Position numbers and translations under genes: made by a program
Part shown: piece after piece, positions 30,901-44,256 of the stretch
Numbering within the stretch: the first letter of the stretch is position 1
How the letters are laid out: every line of letters starts with the position of its first letter
Notes under the pieces: generated by a model
Told to the model about the DNA's origin: nothing
The model's database searches: none
What the model saw: only the letters and a program-made list of their open reading frames with translations
From: Ctena decussata
Taxonomy: Eukaryota; Mollusca; Bivalvia; Lucinida; Lucinidae
DNA length: 64,000 bases
Reading direction: 5' to 3'
Assembly: GCA_963989385.1 (NCBI GenBank)
Contig: OZ022514.1
Span: forward strand, 26,081,222 to 26,145,221

Positions 30901-32267
30901 TGTTTATTTTATCCCTTTTAACCTACATATTTGCTTTTCTTGAAAAATGCACGGAACACATCAGTTTCATAGCGATTGAAACACCGTTTCGGAAGCAAAA
31001 TCACTGCCGTAATAAAAAAACTGACGCGAGCACCATTCACTAGGTCGATGTAAATGTAATGTAAATCAGGAAAAATCGTATTTGTTTGTCAGTGTTTGTT
31101 CTTGTTTTACGTTATTTTATTTGATCAAATTATCCGTTGCCACCTATAAGCTATTAAGCATAACCTAATATTCAATAAAAACACCACGCCTCTGCTTTTT
31201 GCTAAAAATTAAACGTTTTGCTATGTGCAGTATGTGGAAATCGTATTTGTACCGTATGTGAAAGATAAGTAAAAAGTATGCAAAGACCAGGAACTGAAAC
31301 AATCAAAATCCAAATCCAGCCCTCAAGCCATAGTTGGAAACAACTAAGATTACAAATAATCAAGATACAGAGAACATATGGCCAACCGAGTGAGCAGCTT
31401 GTTCCCAAAAGGTGGCCACTCAGCAACCCAAACCGAACCAAAAATAATAATAACATACATAAGGTAAAACATCACAGAAACTCTGACACCAAAAACAGGC
31501 AACAAAGAACCACAACAGAACTACCGCCTTGGAACGGTCAGTAATGAATTACTGGGGGGCTTAAATCGATTTTACAGGCCCAACCTCACCCTCAGTTTCT
31601 GAAGTGGTGTATGTTTTAAAAATGACAGATAACAAACGATATTCGCAGGCCCACATGTGATCTAAAGTTTATGTTTTTGTATTGTATATGATCTCTTGAG
31701 CTAGTTAAAAATATATTCTGGCAGTGTCGGACAAAAAGTCGGTTTAATACATCTGCGAAATGTTAAAGCAGACTGTGAATCCATGCAGTCTATCAACGGT
31801 CTTCATGTTGTGCATGTAGATTTCTCTGGGTCCATTATATTTTTGGTTAATATCAATGGCTGGGAGCGAACTGCGCTTACTCGTAAACTGGTCTGAGCAG
31901 CTGCTGTTCGCATAAGTCATAAAGATCCTTTATGCATGTTGTGGCTAATTTTATTCTCGTTTTTATACTGTTCCACATTTTATACCCATATCAGATAAAA
32001 CTGAGGGCATACAACCCTTAGATTTGCTCATACGTGTTTTTGTTCGTACGTCCATAACGGATTGTGCGTGCGATAAGTATTTCAGAATACGTTTCTCTAT
32101 CCTGTTGTCGACCATTCGCATTAATTCAGTTGATATATTCCTGTAAGCCTTACATCCTAGCAGAGTCATGTTCCTAGGCATGTATGTTTGCCTCCACAAA
32201 CTTTGTAAATGTGCTACTGTTCTTAAATAATGGTTCTGTTTCACAAAGTGTTATAATAATAAAAGAA
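30901..32267. other. Non-coding stretch with repeat R2 copy 2
   Basis: Holds R2 copy 2 at 31265-31545 (near-identical to 20879-21119) followed by CCGCCTTGGAACGGTCAGTA and ATTACTGGGGGG, a tail I associate with bivalve dispersed repeats. No host exon seen. Confidence 0.5.
31265..31545. repeat. Dispersed repeat R2, copy 2
   Basis: See copy 1 at 20720. About 240 bp with three differences from it, so one copy arose recently. The sequence to the left is unrelated to that of copy 1. Confidence 0.8.
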
Positions 32268-33165
32268 CCTGGTATGATAAGGGCTGTTTTTGGCCCCCAT
32301 TCAAATTCTCTTAAAATTGCCTGGTTTCTTTTGCTCATCATTCGTGTGTATGGGAACAAACAGAAAAAAATAAGTTTAACTATGTTTATTCTCCGAATAA
32401 CGTGATCTCTGATGCCGATATTGTTTAAATAATATGAAGGAAAACAGCAAGACAATTTGAGTTTAACACACTTTCCTTTAAAGAAATAAGTCATTTATAA
32501 TAGCTTTTGAATGCTCTAGATAATAGGCTTTTGATGAAATGCTTAAACGTTAGATAACACTGCTAATTACCTGTGCACTGCACAAGGCCTCTGCAGGTAC
32601 CTTACCCACTCAAGTTTGCAAGTCCAGAGACGCTTACCAAAAATTCCAACAGATCAAAATGAAATGTTTACCAAATTATTCCTTGTGTTCTAAGAAAATG
32701 AATACCAACAACATATGTTTATTTTGTCTATGAGCGGAGATATGGACGTTTTTATGTTGAGAAAATAGGGAAAATGTTTTAAACGCTGCCAGTTTTGTAA
32801 TAAAAAGTTAAAAATAAACATAGAGCCCGGTCTTTAGCACATTTTATATTTTCATGGCATGTGAATACATGTATATAAAAAGTTTGTCTCTATACAAAAT
32901 ATAAAATAATGTGCTGGAAGCTGGGCTCACACATTTTGAAAGCCGCAAGCTACTAAATTCGTAATTTTTGTCAGAATCCGCTGAGGGTATTGGTATGTTC
33001 AAGATAAAAAAACACACACAATTATTTCATGCAACAACTGGTCAATTTCGTGTTTGCTGATACATTCAAGGTTTGAACTTTCCCATGAATACATTTTTAT
33101 TATCTAAATAGGACTTTTGAAAACTGAGTTTTCTGGGGGCCAAATATGGGCCTTATCATACCAGG
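32268..33165. mobile_element. 0.9 kb TIR element
   Basis: Left end CCTGGTATGATAAGGGC and right end GCCTTATCATACCAGG are inverted over about 32 bp with 4-5 mismatches, both closing on a GGCCCCCA block. The interior is AT-rich without a transposase frame, so it is a non-autonomous DNA element. Its right end is interrupted by the next element. Confidence 0.65.
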
Positions 33166-33404
33166 CTCCGAGGTTATAAAACTTTTTTCTTGCTCAACTC
33201 AGCTGAGCATGAAATTTTCTTTTCTGATAAATCTGAAAATGCCAACTAATGTTGGCATTTTAATATTCATAAGCTGAGAAAATTTCATACTCAGCTCAGC
33301 TGAGCAAGAAAACAACTGTACGTATCAGTAATTTGTTGTTTATTAGCAGGTAAAATTTCATGCTGAGCTGAGTTGAGCATGGAAAAAGTTTTATTACCTC
33401 GGAG
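33166..33404. mobile_element. 239 bp TIR element nested in the previous one
   Basis: Begins CTCCGAGGTTATAAAACTTT and ends GTTTTATTACCTCGGAG, with further inverted TTGCTCAACTCAGC / GCTGAGTTGAGCA blocks. It is flanked by a 5 bp duplication CCAGG (33161-33165 and 33405-33409), which falls on the last bases of the outer element. Confidence 0.78.
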
Positions 33405-33409
33405 CCAGG

Positions 33410-35394
33410 TCCTTTATGTAAGATTGTTGGAATGTTGTTTAGTCGTCATGATGTGGATAAGAAAATGAATTGCACATGAAGCTCTAAGCGGTGCTAATTA
33501 ACCACTAGTAAAAAATGATTTTGCTTATTTGTTCGTTTCATTTGTTTTCTTTATTTTCATTTTTTTGTATAAACCATTCTTACAAATGGTCGAAGTTCCT
33601 TATTTTATCCCAAGACATATGACTTTTGCTCTATAAACTAGGTCACAGTACCAATGCTCATCTTAGGAATTACCTCATAAGAACAGGAGATTAGACATTC
33701 TGTGCATGCATGTCAAATAACCGCAAGTTTATACAAGAATTTCACATGGCCATATACTGCGAAATTCAATTCTATTTCGCACTCAAATATTTCTAATTAT
33801 TTTATGTACACGTTACCTGTGAACGTGTGTAACCTAATGCTTATTTTGACCATGATATCGAAAGCCAAGTTTAAACATTGCAGCTGCTATGTTATGCAAC
33901 GAGTATTCCTGCAAGGTATAAAATGAAATTCATTCGCAGAAATTTTGAATTTTTCCCGAGAAGAAATTTGTTGATCCAGAAGAAAATATGATGTAATCAT
34001 TCTGCGCTTAAAGGAATATGCATTACCATTTACATCATAATTTAATTAATAAGCACGCACATGGTTGATTTAACGTCAGAAACCCAAGTTCTATGACGTC
34101 ATTGTGACTTCTTTCGTTATTGTACGATTTTTGCAAGCCGTCATAACCAACGCAACGTTTGAGATTGGTAGTATAAAAATGCCATATACATTTCTTACAG
34201 ATCATTAACATTGCCCTTGCGAATGAATTTGTAGATAAGAGAGAACATTAACTATTCAGCGCTTTGAAAACCTACATGTTCATCAATTTAGCCTAACGTC
34301 AAATTAATATTTTTGTATCGAGGAGAAATTTTAGCGAGAGTCTCCTCTAAATCAACTGTTTATCACCAAGGTGAAAAATTCCCTTTATACACACTCAACT
34401 TAGTATTGTCAGTTTTGACAAATTAAGTGTATTTAAGGTAAACAGGTAAACTTCAAGAGGAAGAGGAGGAACGGGTCGTATCTCTGTCAGTTTTACCTAT
34501 ACCCCATGGGAGTTAATTCCGAAAGGAAAGAATCCCAACCTAGGGGTTCGTCGTCATGGAAGGCAAACAGGAAGTCAGAAAGTTGCCCCCCTTAGCCACA
34601 AACCCCCCCAAAAAACCGAAAACACTTGACGGTACACATACCGGGGCTCCCATCAAGTACATGTTTGAGCTTTAATTTTTGTTCTGAAACTAGAAAACAT
34701 TAACTCGAAACTCGAATTTGAAAAAAGTTAACTTGAACTCAGCAACACCTTACTCAGAACTAAAAAAATTCAACTCAAGAAGAATCCTTAGTCGAAACTC
34801 GAAAACTCTTATTTGAAGCTCGAAATTTTGAAATTGTTTTCAGTTTTTGTAGTTAAACAGGCTGATTTGAGCATTTGTTTTCAAACGTGGCTGTATATCC
34901 AGTTTCACGTGACAACACTCATTCGTATGAACAGTAATTTTATAGCATGCCTTCCCGGGCATGAGTCCTTATAAATTTCATGCAAATTGACCGGAAAGCT
35001 TGTCATATGAGCACTTGGAAACAGAGCAGCACGCCACATTCTGCACAGGGACATCATTCCACATACTGCACATTGAAATTTTGACATTCTCTGGCTTTTA
35101 TTGCGTCTGTTCAGTATCAGATCATATATTTGTATCCCTTTTTTACTTATTAGTAGGTAAATGTTTGGCAGCTTAGGAAAATAAACGTTTGAAAAGACAT
35201 ATTTGCTCATTAAAAGCGACTTCCTGGTGTTTTCAGTACATTTACAGCGACCAAGCAAACGCTGCACGCGTCAGTTTTGTTAAAACACCAGTAAATTTGT
35301 ATCCAACAAGTCGAATTAGACGCTAAGAAACTAATGTGTTCCGTGCATTTTTCTTGCCGAGCCAATATGCCCGTTTAAAGGTAGTAAAAATATT
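33410..35394. other. Non-coding stretch
   Basis: No gene or shared repeat recognised. A degenerate run of AACTCGAAACTCGAA-like units is at about 34680-34830. Confidence 0.4.
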
Positions 35395-36430
35395 AGTTAC
35401 TCACCAAACCTTCTCTATATCTTGAAAAACACACACTCCTGACATGACACAACCACCCCTCTACAATTGTGCGGCTACACTCGGTGCTATTGTCTGTTTG
35501 AAGTCATTATCGGAAGCGATCATGTTTGTTCATCAACTAGCCTTCAAGATATAAATTCTATATAACGAAGTATAGGTCTATGTGACCTACTGCTAGCTTG
35601 AGGTCAAATTTTGAGTTGATCCCGAATAATTATGCTCGTTCACCAAATAGTCCTCAAAATATAAGGCAAAAATAACCGGACGTTGAAATATAGGTCAATT
35701 TGTCCTAGTGTTAGTGTTAGGTCAAACCTTTTTCCAAGCATGTACAAACGTCAAACAGTCTGCAAGATATTTATGTAAAATCACTGGATCATAAAATATA
35801 CGTCACTGTGACGTGTTGTAAGTCGAAAGCCAAACAATAAGTCATACTGCGTCATTATCAGAAGCACCAAAGTCGTGCATCAAATCGTTTTCAAGTTATA
35901 AGGCAAATACATTTAACCATGAAAATAGGTCACTTTGAACTACTGTTAGTTTGAGGTCGAACATCCTGTCATACTGAGTCATTATCCCAAGCAATCATAT
36001 CTTTATATCAAATTGCCTTCAATAAATAAGGCAAAAATCACTGGACCATGAAATATAGGTAATTGTGACCTACTATTAGTATGAGGTCCACACCCGGTCA
36101 GTCTTAGTCATTATCTAAAGCAGTCATGTTGGTACATCAAATATAATCTTCAAAATATGAGTCAGAATTGCTGAATAATAATAAAAAGGTCACAGCGACC
36201 TACCGTTAGCTTGAGGTCGTAGATTGGGTCATACTGAGTTATTATTGCAAATTGTCATTGTCGCACATCAAATAGTCTTCAGGATATGAGACAAAAATCA
36301 CTGGTCTATGAAATATAGGTAACTGTGACCTATTGTTAGTTTGAGGTTAACCTTTGGGTCATACTTATTCATTATCCCAAGCAATTATGTTCATACATCA
36401 AGTAGTCTTCGAGGTATTATGGAAACACAC
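35395..36430 (+). repeat. Block T (-) and A-type array 2
   Basis: Starts with the inverse of the T block at 30815 (ACCAAACCTTCTC and AACACACACTCCTGAC), then A-type units (GGTCAAA, TACTGAGTCATTATC, CAAATAGTCTTCA). Confidence 0.8.
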
Positions 36431-36439
36431 CAGACCATT

Positions 36440-37230
36440 AAAACAGCTCACATCCAAATACGCATCACTGATTTCAGTAGATTGTCCCCAGACATATCTA
36501 TGGAGCAAGTTTGAAAGGCTACAAAGGAACTGAGCTGATCGCAACATTTGAATATTTTTTTTTCATATGTTCAATCAACCGTGAATATAGGTAACGGCAC
36601 AATATGTATCACTGTTTAAGGTAGATCTTCCCCAGATATATCTATGGCACAAGTTTGAAGAATATGGCCCTTTCGGTTACTTATAAACTGAGCCAGAGGC
36701 TACAGGTCTTTGAGTTTCTATATTCAATATGCATCACTGCTTTCAGTGGATCTGTCACTGACGTATCTATGGAGTAAGTTTGAAGACTGTAGCCTTTGTG
36801 GTTACTTGAAAACTGAGCTAAACGCATTTGGTTAATATTTTTTTCTGTGTTCAATCAACCGTGAAATAAAGGTCGCCCGATATGCATCGTTACTCTTATT
36901 TTATCTCCCCCTGGCGTATCTGTGTAGAAAGCATGTTTAAAGACATTTTCCCTTACGGTTACTCAGAAACTGAGCTAAACCCAAAAGGGAATATTTTTTC
37001 TTTGCTCAGTCAACCGTAAAATACAGGTCATTGCGCGATACGCATCACTGGTGTCAGTAGCTCGTACCCAGACGTATCTATTGGGCAAGTTTGAAGCTCC
37101 GTTCCTTGCGGTTACTTAGAAACTGACGCAACAGGTGAACAGTTTTATTAAGGCGCATGCCCACATGCACGCGCACGTGCACGTACACGAAGGGCATGCC
37201 ATAAGCCCGTCTTTGTTTCGTAAAGTCGCG
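36440..37230 (+). repeat. B-type array with terminal Z tract, array 2
   Basis: Units of about 140-160 bp: TGCATCACTGCTTTCAGTAG, TCTTCCCCAGACGTATCTAT, GGAGCAAGTTTGAAGAC, GCGGTTACTTAGAAACTGAG and GTTCAATCAACCGTGAAATA. The array ends in an alternating purine-pyrimidine tract at 37152-37195 (ATGCACGCGCACGTGCACGT) followed by GTCTTTGTTTCGTAAAGTCG. Confidence 0.85.
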
Positions 37231-37326
37231 CTTATAAATATTGTTTAAACACATAATACACTTTTCTCAACCCCTTCACCCCTCCCCCACCCGCCATCCC
37301 TCCCTAGCACGCCCTATCCCACGGCA

Positions 37327-37392
37327 AAAAATAAAATAAAAAATAAAACAAAATAAAACAAAATAAATAAATAAATAAAATAAAATAAAATG
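37327..37392. repeat. (AAAATA)n tract
   Basis: A/T-only low-complexity run between the two composite arrays. Confidence 0.9.
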
Positions 37393-37689
37393 GGAGCTCT
37401 TTACCTTCTAATGAATCCAATCTGTAAAATTTCTTTTGACTACGTGAGAAATCTGAAATTGAAAAATGGATTAAAACTTTTGGGGTGTGAAATAGACTTT
37501 CTTGCAAAACAACAAATAAAATTAACTATAAACAAGAATTGTCAGAAGACAATAAAGCACGATTTTCCTGGAGCTGGACTTTAACAAGCGAAAGTTTGAT
37601 ATGGACAATATAGACTGGGTTAAATGAGATCAATCGCAGTGGCAGTGTCAAAATAAACAGTTCTCCTTAGAATTATTCAAACCTCTTAA

Positions 37690-39430
37690 GTATTGCCAGA
37701 TATATGACAATATCAATGAGCAGTAAAATATATGTCACACGCACCTAGAGGTAACATGAAGTCAACCGGTACCGTTACACCAAGTAAAATAGAAGTCAAA
37801 GAAATAGTTTTAGACATATTGGCTTAAATCACTGGACTATAAGATATAGGTAACACAAACCTACAATTATTATCAGGTCACTCATAGGGTCAGCTCACAA
37901 CCATAGCCCAAGTAATATCAATGTAAAAGCAAATCCATGTAAAAGTTTAAGAAATATTATGTAAAATCACTGGACCATGAAATATAGGTAAGGCTGACGT
38001 TCAACTAAGACGTTAACACTCAAAGTGTCAGCCAGAACTATTTCATCAAGTATGATGCAAATCCACGAAATAGTGATAGAAATGTGCGGGAAAATCACCT
38101 AACCATAAAAAAGGGGTCACACTGACCTACAACCAGTATAAGGTCACTAACTGTGTCAGCAAAAACCGTTAACGAAGCACGATTTTAATCCATGAAATAT
38201 TGTTACAAAATATAGGGCACTATGACCTACTTTTAGTTTGAGGGCAAACATCTTGTCAGATTGAGTCATTATTGCAAGCAATCATGTTTGTACATCTAAA
38301 AACCTTAAAGAAATAAAGGCAAAACAGTTAAATAATGAACTATAGATCACTGTTACTTACTGTTCGTTTAGGGTCAACCTTCGGATCATACTGAGACATT
38401 ATCCCAAACAAATCAAGTTCGTGCATCAAACAGTCTTCAAGATATACGGCAAAATCACTGGACCATGAAATATAGGTCCATGTGACCTGCTGTTAGTTAC
38501 AGGTCAAATTTTAAGTCATACGGAATCATGAGCCCCAACCAATCATGTTCGTACATTAAATTGTCTCAAGTTATAAGGCAATATCACTGGAGCATGAAAT
38601 AAAGGTCACTGTGCCCTACTGCTAGTTGGAGCTCAAACTTTGAGTCATACTGAGTCATTATCCCAAGCTTTCACATACAAACATCAAACAACCTTCACGG
38701 TATTAGGTTAAACCACTGGACCATGAAATATAGGTCAATGTGACCCACTGTTAGTTTTAGGTCAAACACCTGGTCATTCTAAACCATTATTAGAAGCAAT
38801 CATGATTTCTAAGGCGAATTCAGTAGACACTGAATTATAGGTCAATGTAACCTACTGTGAGTTTGAGGTCAACATCCGGTCATACTGAGTCATTGTCCCA
38901 AGCAATCATGTTCGTAAGCAAACAGTCTTCAAGATATACGGCAAAATTACTGGACCATGAAATATATGTCCATGTGATCTACTGTTAGTTTGAGGTAAGA
39001 CTTTGGTCATACTGAGTCATTCCAAAGCAATCATGTTCGTTCATAAGATAGTCCTCAAGATATAAGACAAAATTACTGGACCATGATATATAGGTTAATG
39101 TGACCTACAGTTAGTTTAGGTCAAACTTTGGGTCGTACTGAGTCATTATCCCATGCAATTATGTTCGTGCATCAAACAGTCTTCTAGATATAAGGAAAAA
39201 TCACTGGACCGTGAAATATAGGTCAAACATCGGGTCATACTGAGTCATTATTCCAAGCAATCATGATAGTTAAATAGTTTTCAAGATATTAGGCAAAGTA
39301 ACTGGACCATTAAATATAGGTCTGTGTGACCTGTTGTTAGTTTGAGGTTAACCTTTGGGTAATATTGAGCCATTATCCCATGCAATCACGATCCTACATC
39401 GTCTTCGAGATATGAGGCAAAATACTGGAC
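37690..39430 (+). repeat. A-type array 3
   Basis: The longest A array, about a dozen or more diverged units, with the AACACTCAAAGTGTCAGCC leader at 38010. The unit core is as described for array 1. Confidence 0.88.
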
Positions 39431-40112
39431 CATAAATTCATCTAACTGCCCGATATTCATCGCTGCTTTCAGCAGATCTTCCCCAGAGGTATCTATGGAG
39501 CAAGTTTGAAGATTCTAGCCATTGCGGTTTCATAAAAACTGAGCTTAACGCAACAGATTAATATTTTTTCTATATTCGGCCAACCGTGAAATCTAGGTCA
39601 TGGCCGATATGCATCGCTGCTTTCAACAGATCTTTCTCAGACGTATCTATGGAGCAAGTTTGAATACTCAAGTCTATGCTTTAAATTAGAAACTGAGCTA
39701 ATACAACAGGTCATTTTATTCTATCTTCAATCAACCGTGAAATATAGGTCATGACCAGATGTGCATCGCTGCTTTCGGTAGATCCTTCCCAGACGTATCT
39801 CTGGAGCAAGTTTACAGGCTTTTGCCCTTGCAGTTACTAAGAAATTTGACTTAAACGTTACAGGTGAATACTTTTTTCTTTGTTCAATCAACCATGAAAT
39901 GTCGCCCAGGGCCCTATATGCATCGCTTCTTTCAGTAGAACTTTCCAAGACATACCTATGGAGCAAGTTTGAAGACTCTAGCTCTTGCGGTTACTGAAAA
40001 ACGGAGCTGAAACGCAACAGCTGAATATTGTTACAAAGGCGTGCACACGCACCAGGACGCACACGAAGGGTATTGCATAAGCACATGTTTGCTTCGCAAA
40101 GTCGTGCAAGAA
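39431..40112 (+). repeat. B-type array with terminal Z tract, array 3
   Basis: Four B units at about 155 bp spacing (ATCGCTGCTTTCAG near 39456, 39613, 39764, 39921). The end holds ACGCACCAGGACGCACACGA and TTTGCTTCGCAAAGTCG, where TTTGC-TTC-GCAAA can form a short hairpin. Confidence 0.85.
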
Positions 40113-41366
40113 AAAGAAGCTGAAACGCGTATACATAGTGTAACGTCATATGTATGTCATATCTGCCAAGCAAAACGAGCAGAACTTACACCACTACCTA
40201 CAATGTGTTATTTCAGGAATCAGCCTGCTAAGGTTAACGTTATGATTTTCTACGGCTTTTGATGAAGATTTCTAATGGTAACGGCCGTTTAGCAGACGAT
40301 TTTAACAAAATAGATATTTATTTTCATATTTTAATGCGAATCTAGCCTTTTATTCTGTGCCGAAGAATTCCAATTCATACTGTTATCCCTTTGCACATAA
40401 AATATTTCGTTTTTTTTTTGCAGTTTTATCGAAATAGGCTTAGCGAGAATCCCAGTCATCATAAGTAGGTTTCTACTGGCTCTATTTACTCCTGTATTTG
40501 TCCGTGCAGAGGAATATTGCAATAAACTGGAAATGTACACCGATATTTACTGCAGCATGCACGAATGTATGAAAAAAATGTGAATTTTAGATAAAAAGTA
40601 TTTTTTATAGTTTTCTACGGCTAATACAAACCTTATGTATTGGATTTCGAATGTTATGCTGACGTATTCTACATTGGACGTTTATGTTTCCTATGGTGAA
40701 TATTGTGGCATGAAAAGAAATATAGTAAAATAGAGATGGTAAATCTATGCGTGCAACGCGATTTTAGCAAATATTTTAAGAACCCCCCGTCCTGATCGAA
40801 GTAAGAACCCACGATCTCCGAGAATATCATAAGACCCTTATTGATCACAATTTCAATATACGTTTGATGACTGTAAAACATCATAGAAAGACTGGCTGAT
40901 GTCATACTTTTTCGGTGCATGCATATGAATTGCTCACTTTTGTTTTTTTAATACTGAGGCCCTTATTCGCAAACTGAACTCAAACTCAACGATTGTCTCA
41001 AGGTAAGGTCAAGTCGTATTCACGGGCATAAATGCAGCTGGAGCATCTCCAATAAGTAAAGTTTGGTCGAGGAACGGTGAAGCTCCCTCGACGGCGGCTC
41101 GAGTTAAGTTCGATCAATATTTCAGCGATTTCATGGCTATGATATGACAATGCGAAGAAGCACGACTACCAAAAGCTGTTGTTATAGGCCAGATGGCTTC
41201 TGTGTTATACATTTTTCGTTATTGGGTGTGTGTGACAAATTCATATTTTATGGGTGCTGCGTTATTGGCTTACGTCATGTGATTTGTACTTCCTTTCAGC
41301 TATAATGTCGTTTGAAAAAAAAATAAGTCTATAGTCAGACGTCTCCAAGAGAGAGAGAGAGAGAGA
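40113..41366. other. Non-coding stretch
   Basis: No gene or element recognised apart from a (GA)n run at 41347-41366 that is the target of the next SINE. Confidence 0.4.
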
Positions 41367-41565
41367 TGGCAGGATGGATGACTTGCTATTCTACGTCCTT
41401 ATCAACAGTATTCAGTCATATCAGGACAATGGGACGATGATAATGAAAGGCTGTGTGCAATGGAACCCCGTTTACGTTAGGAAAGATTCTCGCCTCGAGC
41501 AGGATTCGAACCCGGGTCCGCTAGATCAGTTGGCCAGCGCTTAACCCACTGAGCTACCGGGGCTC
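41367..41565 (-). mobile_element. tRNA-derived SINE-B, copy 1
   Basis: On the reverse strand: head AGCCCCGGTAGCTCAGTGGG (A box), GGGTTCGAATCCTG (B box), then a body shared with 47577-47755 (GTAAACGGGGTTCCATTGCA and GTCCTGATATGACTGAATAC). A 14 bp target duplication CTCCAAGAGAGAGA flanks it (from 41343 and from 41566), inside a GA microsatellite. Confidence 0.88.
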
Positions 41566-44102
41566 CTCCAAGAGAGAGACAGAGAGAGAGATAGAGAGGG
41601 AGAGAGAAAGAGAGAGAGACCCTCCCCACACATACTCATTCGTATGTGTCGGGTAGGGCTACGATTGATGTAGGCGAGTCTTACTATTGTAAGCTAGAGC
41701 ATGGTTCGTTCTCCTGTACGGAGACATAATCCACGAGCTTTAGGGAGTGCATTATCGACCGTACAGGCGGACAAACTGAACTGCGTTCTTTCTTACTCAT
41801 AACATGATACTCATTGTAGGCCTTGCACGTTATGGGATATCTCATGCTAAAGATTTGGGTACCTGAGGATCGTACTATAAATCTGGATAATAATTGCTGT
41901 GCTTGCAGCAGGTGCGGAATGGGGTTCGGATTTCATTTTACTTTCGTCTGTCCTATCGTTCCTTCTTCCTCTCTCTGACAGATCGCACGATAAAGACTGA
42001 ATTACTGTCTCAAATAGCCGTTTACCCAAAACAAACAAACAACCCCAAACCTGTCAAAAACAGTCGAATTTCTAACTTGACTGATATATTAACAATGTTG
42101 AGCTTCAATAACTCTGACATTATTTACACATTTTTAGCTTAAACTAGATCTACAAAGAAGTGTAATTCCTTCAAAAACGTCTTCGGGTCCCCCTTTTTTT
42201 AGGCTGACTCGTCTCCAGTCGAGAGTCATCATAAAAGTATGTTCAAAATGTCATTGAGATCCGACAAATGCGGTATAAGTAAAAACCTAAAATGAGGACA
42301 GCAGATTGGCGGACAGGGTGGACACAATATACCCTAATCCCAAACTCTTTTTGCGATATAGGTGGTAGTGGTGAGATTAGGGGAAGGGGTGGGATATGTA
42401 TATTCAAACGAATAAAATCTTTGAAAGTACATATTTTTCTAATATTAATATTGTTTTATTCTAATTTTCTTTTTTATACAATATTAAAAGAGGGTGCTCA
42501 ACATAAATGTTCTACATTGACCTTAGCTACATAACCCTGACTGATCTTGAATCAAGTACTGCTACATATCATTAGTTTCAAACAATATTCATAGGCACCA
42601 GCGCAGTGACCCCTTTTCGTCATTATCTGATGTTTTGAGTAGATGCATAACTTTATTATTGCTACTCGGTGGCCTTGCGGTAGGACTTTATCAATAGTTA
42701 TTTTATCATGCTATAGAGTTGTCGCGTGGTGCCGGGACTGAATCCGGGCGGAGACAGGCCTGAGGCGAGTCTCCGTCCTGACCCAATTCCAAGACGGCAA
42801 TACACACTGAACCGGAGCCGAATCGACACGTGTTCGACGCTGGTTCTGTGTGGAGTGCCTACTGGATACACTATTTCTTGGCACCTAGCGACATCTTATG
42901 ATTAGAATAGCTGATACATTCATATGTACTTACGTACATGATAAATTCCTCGCAACAGAAACTACTATTCGTTTTACTCCAGTTTCTAAACTGACTGAAA
43001 TATTCACTCACTCATTCACAAAAATATTTCACGCTTTGTTCGTGCATGGGCGGGGATCTTAGTCAGAGATACTAAGTTGCGGGTGTCAAAATGTAATGCT
43101 TGTGTTGGTTTCGGGATAAACAAAGAATAAAACAAACACCTGTGATCCGTGTACTATGTTCTGAAAGATAGTTCCTTGCGATAATTAAGTGAATAATACA
43201 AAGCGTACAAAAATACTACTTTTTTAAAATTTAATTTGGGGACAAAAATATGTATTCTGTGGTTTAATAGATATTTTAGCGAGTCGCACGTTTGCTAAAT
43301 GATAATTGACGTCTCTGGAGAATAAGATTTTATTGGGAAACGAACATTCCATTCACGGGTGTCAGCAGTGCATGCATATTACAATATCTGTACACGAGCG
43401 CTCTGGATAGTGACTGGTCGGTTGTAATTCTTCTTTCCTCGTAGAGGCATACGTTTTGCCTCTCATCGAAATCGTCTGGGCAAGACCGTTCTGATGAGAG
43501 GGCACAAAATGTGCCTTGGTGGAGATTTGATGGGACTTATCCCTTGTCCCTTGGTGTCACTGAGTACTCTCTCTTGATCTAAGCCATTGTTACTGACTTT
43601 ATGTTATGTTATGTGTGTGTGGGTGTTTTTTTTTTCATGCAAATGTGTCATTCCTCCTTGCACGATATTTTAGGAGCTACAGTGGACTGTTATTTGCCCT
43701 CTCTTTCTCTCTCTCTCTCATGTTTGATCCCCACAAAGTTGAAGCGACATTGAATCAACCTTGATTTTGCTTACCTGTTGATTGGACATGGTGTGCTTCC
43801 TCCTTCCCGTCTTACCTCAATCCAAAAGTAGAATTATTTTTCACTGTCACCGATGAGATATAACTGCATTATATCCTCATTTATCATATACCTATCAATG
43901 ATACACCCTTTGAACTGCCTGTTTTCTGGCCATCTGATATGGAGAGCCGTATCAAACTGACGTTTTCTAAATCCGTATCACTATCCTTTAAAACGAGGCT
44001 ATTTCAGACTTCCAGCTTCAGGCGCGTCATTTGTTAACGTGCATCGCAGAAACGAGAACTAGAGAAACCGGACTAGTGACGTTACGTCAACAAACACGTC
44101 AA
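41566..44102. other. Non-coding stretch with GA tract and small hairpin
   Basis: (GA)n at 41571-41620. An imperfect hairpin at 43446-43515 (GGCATACGTTTTGCCTCTCA / TGATGAGAGGGCACAAAATG). GT- and CT-rich runs at 43612 and 43702. No host exon supported. Confidence 0.45.
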
Positions 44103-44256
44103 ATGGCGCGCCACAACAGCTCAGTCGGTAGCGTTTGTCTCACGACTAGCTACATACCTCTGCCGCGCAGGTTCGAATCCGGGTCGATGCATTATCGCTG
44201 GCAAGTATGGACAGTTGACTGTTCCGTAAGGTATATAATAAACAAATTATTACAAC
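44103..44256 (+). mobile_element. SINE-like tRNA-derived sequence
   Basis: CAACAGCTCAGTCGGTAGCG resembles an A box and GGTTCGAATCC is a B box; there is no acceptor stem, so it is not a tRNA gene. It is cut by the palindrome that starts at 44257; a possible tail, (GTTAT)n at 44449-44486, lies beyond. Confidence 0.55.
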
